DNA from: CAYZXL01 sp964482435
GTDB taxonomy: Bacteria > Auribacterota > JABMQX01
Reading direction: 5' to 3'
Length of the DNA stretch: 64,000 nucleotides
NCBI GenBank assembly: GCA_964482435.1
Contig: CAYZXL010000021.1
Location: 1 to 64,000, forward strand
In this document: positions 60,201 to 64,000 of the stretch, in pieces
Layout of the letters: each line of letters starts with the position of its first letter
Position numbering within the stretch: the first letter of the stretch is position 1
The notes under the pieces: generated by a model
The model's database searches: none
What the model saw: only the letters and a program-made list of their open reading frames with translations
What the model was told of the DNA's origin: nothing
Program-made: the position numbers and the translations under genes

Positions 60201-62057
60201 ATCCGTGTCATTCGGGTTGCTCCCGTTCTCGACCTCATCGTAATCCGAAACGTTGTCGCCATCCGTGTCCGCCTTGAGAGGGTCTGTTCCCAGGTTCTGT
60301 TCTTCTCCGTCCTTCAGCCCGTCGTTGTCGGAGTCAGGGTCAAGGGCGTTGATGGCCCCGTCGCCGTCGCTGTCAGTGCTCCAGTTGGTCTCAGAGCCGT
60401 CGAGAATTCCGTCGTCATCGCTGTCCGGGTCGTTGATCATTGTGCCGTTTTGATATTCGGTGAGGTTGCTCAGGCCGTCGTTGTCAAGGTCCTGGGCGGA
60501 GTCGTTCTTCAGAGGGTCCGTCCCCACTTCCACTTCAGCCCCGTCGGGGATATTGTCGCCATCCGAATCGTTTGCCGTCGGGTCCGTCCCAAGGCTGTAC
60601 TCCTGGAGGTTCGTCAACGCATCGTTGTCGCCGTCCTCCGATGCGTCCGTGGCGTCGTAAGGGTCAAAGCCATACGACGCTTCCCACTTGTCCGGCATGC
60701 CGTCGCCGTCGGAGTCGGTGTCGAGAGCGTCAATCAGACCATCCCCGTCGCAGTCCCGCCACCGCTCCTGACGATTTGCCGCATACGGAAGCTGCGGCAC
60801 CTCCGATGGCGGCATCGCGGGAACGGTCCCATATTTCGCAAGCTCATTCTTATCGTCGTCGGCGTTCTGGTCGTCAACATCAACGTAAAGGTCACCATCC
60901 TTCTTGTAGAGGTCGAGTCCGTCGGACGTCTTTCCGACGAGTGTTCCGTCAAACCCGGAACCGGGGTAATAGACGATTTCGTAGTAGCGGTACATCTCAA
61001 GCGACCAGTCCCCGTCGGTGTCGGCAGCGATCCAGGTGTCTGCCTTGTAGTCGAGCTTGCCATCCTCCGCCGCATCCTCCGCATTCGTTCTGAACACGGT
61101 AACCGTCTCGTCGCCATCTTTCAAAGTATCATCGTCCGAATCGCTGTCCTGCGGGTCCGTGCCAAGCGCGTACTCGACGAGGTTCAGGAGCGAATCAGCG
61201 TCCGCGTCGGATTCGGAATCATCAGTCAGCGGGTTGAGGGAATGGTCTACTTCCCAACCATCAGGCATTCCGTCGTCGTCGGAATCGGCGTCTTTGGGGT
61301 CCGTGCCTGCTTCAAGCTCATGGGGATCGGTAAGACCATCGGCATCAACGTCGGCGTTGCACGGGTCCGTTTTCAAGGCTTCTTCCTGCCCGTCGGTCAA
61401 AGTGTCCCCGTCCGTGTCGGCGACAAGGGGATTAGTATGCAGGAGGCTTTCGCTGGCGTTCGAGAGACCGTCCGAATCGTTGTCCTGCCCGTCGTCGGAC
61501 CTGTCCTTCGGGTTAAACCCGAAACCCACCTCATCCCCATCTCCCATGCCGCCGCCGTCAGAGTCGGCATTGAGGGGGTCAGTACCGTGAACATTCACCT
61601 CGTCCCCGTCGAGAAGATGGTCCCCGTCCGAATCACTGTTTCGCGGGTCGGTCTTGTGAACGAAATGCTCCTCCGCGTCCGTAAGCCCGTCGCGGTCGTT
61701 GTCCTCCTGGAGAGCGACATGATAAAAGCGTGTCCTGACCTGGGCGGGATGGCTGCGGCCCGTTCCGCCGGCATCGGTCCACACGTTCTTCCCCGACGCA
61801 TCCGCGGCAATGTCCTTGAGGGCGCGATGCCACGCCATGCTCGTCCCGAAGGGGGAATCGCTCCAGAAAATCTCGTATTTGCGCGCCCCCTCCGACGGGA
61901 AGGAAACCGAAATCGAGCCGTCCGCCATGTTCAGCTCAACACTCGCCTGCCACTGGGCAGCCGAGGTGCGCGCGACTGTGAGGAGAAAAAGGGTGGACAA
62001 AACAAAAAACGAGCACGACAGAAGCGACTTCCGAACCGACGAAATCTGCCTTCTCAT
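54225..62057 (-). CDS. Giant exported TSP3-repeat protein with carbohydrate-binding-like modules and a C-terminal C39-type cysteine peptidase
   Basis: The 2610-residue protein has a signal peptide (KSLLSCSFFVLSTLFLLTVA) and GGAAGGG upstream of ATG 62057. Residues about 40-115 hold the shared module ending RFYHVAL. Long arrays of calcium-binding thrombospondin type 3 repeats (DxDxDGLxDxxE) follow, broken by beta-sandwich modules near 650-950, 985-1180, 1670-1830 and 1855-1990 (WYQAEDF, FSWEAEQASHNG, YWIEAENLDLTN), which look like CBM6/35-type domains. After an Ig-like stretch (about 2310-2400) comes a papain-fold domain: Q2439 and C2445 (YYQGPYGLCAAMACLE), H2536 (GHYVAIVGF), D2557 (IIQDSN), a complete C39-like active site. 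It would be a large calcium-stiffened surface protein able to bind glycans and cut or bind peptides. Confidence 0.9.
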   Translation of the reverse strand: MRRQISSVRKSLLSCSFFVLSTLFLLTVARTSAAQWQASVELNMADGSISVSFPSEGARKYEIFWSDSPFGTSMAWHRALKDIAADASGKNVWTDAGGTGRSHPAQVRTRFYHVALQEDNDRDGLTDAEEHFVHKTDPRNSDSDGDHLLDGDEVNVHGTDPLNADSDGGGMGDGDEVGFGFNPKDRSDDGQDNDSDGLSNASESLLHTNPLVADTDGDTLTDGQEEALKTDPCNADVDADGLTDPHELEAGTDPKDADSDDDGMPDGWEVDHSLNPLTDDSESDADADSLLNLVEYALGTDPQDSDSDDDTLKDGDETVTVFRTNAEDAAEDGKLDYKADTWIAADTDGDWSLEMYRYYEIVYYPGSGFDGTLVGKTSDGLDLYKKDGDLYVDVDDQNADDDKNELAKYGTVPAMPPSEVPQLPYAANRQERWRDCDGDGLIDALDTDSDGDGMPDKWEASYGFDPYDATDASEDGDNDALTNLQEYSLGTDPTANDSDGDNIPDGAEVEVGTDPLKNDSAQDLDNDGLSNLTEYQNGTMINDPDSDDDGILDGSETNWSTDSDGDGAINALDPDSDNDGLKDGEEQNLGTDPLKADTDGDNVSDYDEVENGSNPNDTDSDDDTITDDLDPLPTDPDADDDGLTDAQEATLNAVWFKVNDLLDSDSVLLDDPDAKGGKSLVHKTGSAGIFDRSQQLSAGKHRLFVRAKTFRLLESVPNGDFEQDGMTFPPANWNFSFGGPVPPMSGVYPATPAFSGVTGVGISAAVVVPGAVGEWVQVINHAFSVGDQYTFAVSFFISPGSQGFDADAGLIWRSGAALIKQNWSKNFSAAAVPGVWIPIVVSTPAPAGATSLEIHLRARALSQPVVGSVVFDEVVLARVGDKIQLSVIDGGGTDLTASGGTPDAHYVAGVYRWVSTPDFTLAADGTVRLVASDLQSAEGSVIGVDRAFVVKIENPSPKLTDPLDADTDGDGIVDGAERTLGANWYQAEDFCTSDRVLDYPGAANGKEVKPDAAGLLCRVTDDNFAADGDYTVYVRARTLNLNDNNNIRVAVKIGLTTQQYTIQPVRLVGLDTLHGNVPIFVNLYEWFAAVQPIGLPKPGLPSVVSLPPSISVVDETGIDIQVFAQGANRNNIRLDAVLLIHGPYSPTEINPYINQDGINMYERVLLNPRISNPMDPDTDLDGYRPKDGAVPGSKGYLTDGFEFDEIVSNAFAMDTDLDGDPDNSDINPLTDDSDNDGLKDNVELADGMLPGYPGKTNFLDGDTDDDGILDGNEDINMNQVRDAGETNPVVADTDQDGLLDGQEVGLARAQGGGTYTNPAVFEADADPSTRTNPLDRDSDEDGFLDAAEDKNANGTRDDTETDPSRFDSDNDGLSDGLELGLTAPEEPASTDAAKFKADAHPSSKTDPLVADSDHDGLNDGTEDKNANGKVDPGETDPNNPDSDGDQLTDGEEVRVYHSNPLSKQSDQDGLSDTDEVKVYQTNPASEDTDGDGLWDGSDIVVNNVSHKGEMTAHTNPRVADTDHDGLKDGVEVTGWSITVNGAAKGVNSDPLNPDTDGDGLSDQEEYLNHTDPRDPDTDDDKLSDFSEVKQYGSNPAEADEDEDGLNDALELALRTNPRNADSDGDGLPDGHEDGNRNGAVDLCETDPTKRDTDGDGVTDDKEILYSSQMYSEYVFSWEAEQASHNGWLIGGVQRYAFSPVQQGDLIGDVTNGASGAGAISTETSLGGVYVAKVSNVVANATYQFYVRLRIQPAEGSGVTDGLVGMDSIWTTSREGYFVRVPAEYRWFSTRPRAVDGSDVTMKVWRGSNEAYDVYVDRFILVRLDGAPAKLRGGQVTLPGPGNFDTDGDGISDANEIKDKVYWIEAENLDLTNAFVYAWNDGATNGRAVKPRDASKAVLTYNSASPPFNLEPGTYNLWVRARAFASASTQKLTVRVEETPSVFYEKQFSFTDTVYYRWLNFNQTIGASDTDFDVKITCTDNVLIDRLMFASTSYGTLSDPANWGKVTDPLCPDTDGGGTRDGDELLTSGDGKDNPLEPGDDDADSDGDNLSDAFENLTFGTADPDGDGLAPANDPDSDNDGLEDGFEMTCFGLADPDGDGKVPALDVDSDGDGLNDKYEVDNFGFADVDGDDKVPPLDADSDGDGLSDSYEDSTLGFNNPDGDKLPNGKPRIPVLDPDSDDDGVSDYEEIYAGADGYTSNPLNADTDHDGIPDGVEVNVWGTNPSKADSDGDGLRDDLELAGWDLLIYSQRTGNVITKRRVYSDPMVKDEDADGLSDYVECLKSDPTMKDTDGDGYTDDKDLNPLGIENEAPTITSFSYSSDVIPGYYRIHVHVKAEDQGSASKIQSIKVTVASAGSSDTEAENDGDFEQDLHVQWFSGAVVSGFDIDVSITDLNGNVRKASKHLQSFLEWVQGGVEEFHEWLADEGVYCQLYPFPRYYQGPYGLCAAMACLEIAHYYCLNSETLATVSSKSGDTDICDGMYNYEVVNYLDHIDINLYEDTDTDPSFDDIVKQIRDEKDPVYGMFDDYYGTGSKEGHYVAIVGFLDCGLFGKYCIIQDSNVAAVTYPRPWDYLKDHLQEYFVYVNGIGMADSPTPCQPDPDLIPDPWEYCK

Positions 62058-62112
62058 GGCGAGCCCTTCCTTTGGATGGTGCTTTACGTGATGGGTATGG
62101 CTTTACATAACT

Positions 62113-62121
62113 ATTCTATCA
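62113..62121 (-). promoter_or_regulatory. Extended -10 element (TGATAGAAT) upstream of the giant repeat-protein gene
   Basis: The minus strand reads CTATGATAGAAT, sharing 12 bases with the element upstream of the epimerase gene. The leader to ATG 62057 would be about 50 bases. No matching -35 hexamer is seen. Confidence 0.4.
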
Positions 62122-62314
62122 TAGATTCTCTCCTGCTTCCGCTTCCAGGCGGCGGCGAATGAGCGCGTCTCGGGGGTGAGTCGTATCGGCAGAACCGCTG
62201 GTAGGCCGCGAGTCGGAGTGAAAGGCTGGGGTCCCCGCCGCTCGGCGCCAGGCACGTCTCAATTCCGCAGAAGGAACGGCAACAACAGCAGGGCCAGAGG
62301 TGAGAGCGATTCGT

Positions 62315-63760
62315 TCACGACTTGAATTTCGGGACCGTCGTTGCTCCGTACTTCTCAACGAGCTCGCGGAGCTTCTGCTCCATGTCCCGGCGGACTTCGA
62401 AATAGCGTGGGTGGTCAATCAGGTTCTGCATCTCGCGCGGGTCTTCTTTCAGGTCGTAGAGCTCGTTGAGGTCGAAGATGCCGTGATACCAGCAGTACTT
62501 GTGCCTTTCCGTGCGAACCCCGAAAACCGTCGGAGTCTGCGGAAAGGCTCGCTCCCAGAAATACTCGTAGAACATGGCATCGCGCCACGAAATCTCTTCC
62601 CCGCGCACGAGAGGAAGAAACGACGCCCCTTGAACCCCCCTGGGTATCGCAATGCCCGCAGCGTCGAGAATCGTTGGGCAGACGTCAACGTTCAAGACCA
62701 ATCTCTGGCTTCGGCGCCCTGCCGGGGCAATCTCCGGGCAATGGACAAGCATCGGGACCTTGATTGATTCCTCGTACATGCACCGCTTGTCAATAAGCCC
62801 GTGTTCGCCGTGGAGAAATCCGTTATCGCTTGTGAAGATTATAAGCGTCGAATCGAGGACTCCAAGCTCCTTCAACGTGTCGAGGATTGCGCCGACGCTA
62901 TCATCAACGCCGAGCATCGTCCGATTGTAGTCTAAGATGAAGCGCTCGAAATCCGTAGCATCGTGATACATGTAGTCCACGCCGTGCCAGGTATTCCGCT
63001 GCCTCCGAACCCAGAGTGGCTTCCCGGCGTAATTCTCAGGGGTGTTCGCCATAGACTGAGGATGAGAGACTCTGACGTCGGAGAAGGCCTCTCTGTGCCT
63101 TAGTGCCGGAGTGAACTCGGCGTGGACCGCCTTATGGGACATGTATAGAAGGAACGGCTTGCTCCTTTTCTCCTTCAGCCAGTTGACGCAGTAGCCCGCG
63201 ATAAGGTCCGTGACGTATCCTTCCCGCTGGACACGCCGCCCGTCCACGTTGAAAGTGGGATTCACGTAAACGCCCTGCCCGCGAAAACTCACCCAGTGGT
63301 CAAAGCCCGGCTGCGGCTCATCGCTGCTTCCGCCCATGTGCCATTTCCCGACGAAAGCCGTCTCGTAACCCGCCTTCTGGAGTTCGATGGGAAACGTTGT
63401 TGTCCCCTTCGGAAGAGGGGTGGAGTTGTCGAGCACCCCGTGGACGTGCGCGTACTGGCCGCTCAGGATGGAAGCTCGGCTCGGCGAGCAGAGCGAAGTC
63501 GTCACAAAAGCGTTCTCGAACAAAATCCCGTTATGGGCCAGCCGGTCGAGGCTCGGTGTTTTGAGGAAAGGATGGCCCATGCAGCTCATCGAGTCGAACC
63601 GCATGTCGTCAATGAGGATGAAGATAATATTGCGCTTTTTCCCGCCAGCGTCGGCACCAAAGCTGCGAAGAGGGACCGCCAATTGTAAACCGGCGCCCGT
63701 CGCACCAAGCGTTTTTATAAAATCCCGGCGTGTTGCTCTTTTGCTCAAGAACCCAGCCAT
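62315..63760 (-). CDS. Tat-exported sulfatase with canonical CSPSR site
   Basis: The 481-residue protein has a twin-arginine signal (TRRDFIKTLGATGAGLQLAV). Two ATGs are adjacent; the second (63760) is seven bases after GGAGG and is preferred over 63763. The sulfatase features are complete: IDDMRFD (metal Asp-Asp, 50-51), C91-S-P-S-R95 (formylglycine site), GKWHMGG, and FTSDNGFLHGEHGLIDK (metal Asp-Asn). The C-terminal part ELYDLKEDPREMQNL is typical of family S1 enzymes active on sulfated polysaccharides or iduronate/choline sulfates. It follows an SGNH hydrolase gene by 63 bases in the same direction. The substrate is unknown, and it depends on a maturation enzyme elsewhere in the genome. 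Confidence 0.95.
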   Translation of the reverse strand: MAGFLSKRATRRDFIKTLGATGAGLQLAVPLRSFGADAGGKKRNIIFILIDDMRFDSMSCMGHPFLKTPSLDRLAHNGILFENAFVTTSLCSPSRASILSGQYAHVHGVLDNSTPLPKGTTTFPIELQKAGYETAFVGKWHMGGSSDEPQPGFDHWVSFRGQGVYVNPTFNVDGRRVQREGYVTDLIAGYCVNWLKEKRSKPFLLYMSHKAVHAEFTPALRHREAFSDVRVSHPQSMANTPENYAGKPLWVRRQRNTWHGVDYMYHDATDFERFILDYNRTMLGVDDSVGAILDTLKELGVLDSTLIIFTSDNGFLHGEHGLIDKRCMYEESIKVPMLVHCPEIAPAGRRSQRLVLNVDVCPTILDAAGIAIPRGVQGASFLPLVRGEEISWRDAMFYEYFWERAFPQTPTVFGVRTERHKYCWYHGIFDLNELYDLKEDPREMQNLIDHPRYFEVRRDMEQKLRELVEKYGATTVPKFKS

Positions 63761-63823
63761 CATTTCACCTCCGTCAGAGCGACCAACCGCTACAAAACCA
63801 CTGAGCCGCAAACGATTTCTCTT

Positions 63824-64000
63824 TCAAATATTCCCATGCAATTCCCACCGCGCTTCGGCGCGGTTGACCTCCTGCTGCGTCGCGCCCAGGGCGCGGAAAA
63901 TCTCTCGGGCCATCAGCCGGTTTCCTCTCGGATTCATGTGGACACCGTCGGTTGTGAGGACGTTACTGTCCGTCAGCTTTTTGACGTAAACAGACATGAA
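63824..64000 (-). CDS. C-terminal end of an SGNH/GDSL hydrolase (partial)
   Basis: The frame is open from the window edge to TGA at 63824-63826 and gives 58 residues. TTDGVHMNPRGNRLMAREIF contains the Asp-x-x-His of the SGNH catalytic triad (DGVH) followed by the typical N-x-x-G-N segment. The preceding VYVKKLTDSNVL fits the family. Such enzymes are esterases, often removing acetyl groups from sugars, which suits its position just upstream of a sulfatase gene. The rest lies beyond the window. Confidence 0.8.
   Translation of the reverse strand, partial: FMSVYVKKLTDSNVLTTDGVHMNPRGNRLMAREIFRALGATQQEVNRAEARWELHGNI

Noticed and set aside
59976..62162. 728-residue plus-strand open frame opposite the giant TSP3 protein
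   Set aside because: The complement of Asp/Gly-rich codons gives a long Val/Ile/Arg-rich frame. The minus strand has the signal peptide, recognised domains and ribosome-binding site.

Overview
The window looks like chromosomal DNA from an uncultivated, high-GC, Gram-negative-type bacterium of the Planctomycetes/Lentisphaerae/Hydrogenedentota/Sumerlaeota kind. This rests on gene content only: Tat-exported sulfatases, Tat-exported and cytosolic Gfo/Idh/MocA oxidoreductases, sugar-phosphate epimerase-like TIM barrels, DUF1559-like pilin-derived domains, a very large TSP3-repeat protein and many secreted carbohydrate-active proteins. No rRNA, tRNA or phylogenetic marker settles the phylum. I see no CRISPR array, prophage or intact insertion sequence.

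Layout. 1-9.1 kb: the end of a coiled-coil protein, a small secreted protein, a Tat sulfatase, a ceramidase-like hydrolase, a macro-domain protein, a nucleoside hydrolase, a Tat Gfo/Idh/MocA oxidoreductase and a HEAT-repeat protein, with intergenic regions full of small palindromic repeats. 9.3-14.3 kb (minus): an ECF sigma factor, its zinc-finger anti-sigma factor and two secreted proteins that end in pilin-type domains. 14.6-20.6 kb: a purple-acid-phosphatase-like protein, YchF, a secreted propeller made of 11 near-identical repeats and a Gfo/Idh/MocA protein lacking the usual lysine. 20.6-36.0 kb (minus): a TatD-radical SAM fusion, a sugar epimerase, then a long co-oriented run of metG, ricT, a DNA methyltransferase, holB, a membrane glycosyltransferase, a lectin-like protein, a zinc-ribbon/propeller protein, a GH5 glycosidase and an alpha/alpha-toroid protein. 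36.3-40.9 kb (plus): a GspI/GspJ/GspK-like trio that carries ordinary export signals instead of prepilin leaders. 41.0-47.8 kb (plus): a truncated epimerase relic, a 2-hydroxyacid dehydrogenase, citramalate synthase, a HAD-YvcK(GlmR) fusion and glmS. 47.8-64 kb (minus): a flavoprotein, a zinc alcohol dehydrogenase, a GH116-like glycosidase, a 2610-residue TSP3/carbohydrate-binding/C39-peptidase protein, a second Tat sulfatase and the end of an SGNH hydrolase.

How the genes fit together. Sulfatases, GH5, GH116, the toroid protein, the SGNH hydrolase, oxidoreductases and epimerases suggest growth on sulfated or otherwise complex polysaccharides. Housekeeping genes (metG, ricT, holB, ychF, glmS, cimA) are interleaved with this accessory load. 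Two themes look most novel. First, five proteins in two clusters carry pilin or minor-pseudopilin globular domains without the prepilin leader, one cluster being linked to an ECF sigma/anti-sigma pair. Second, a phosphatase-type HAD domain is fused to YvcK/GlmR directly upstream of glmS, the enzyme that GlmR stimulates in Bacillus subtilis.

Many starts were moved downstream of the longest open frame to the first ATG that has a clear Shine-Dalgarno sequence and, for exported proteins, begins a signal peptide. Those choices are stated per gene.
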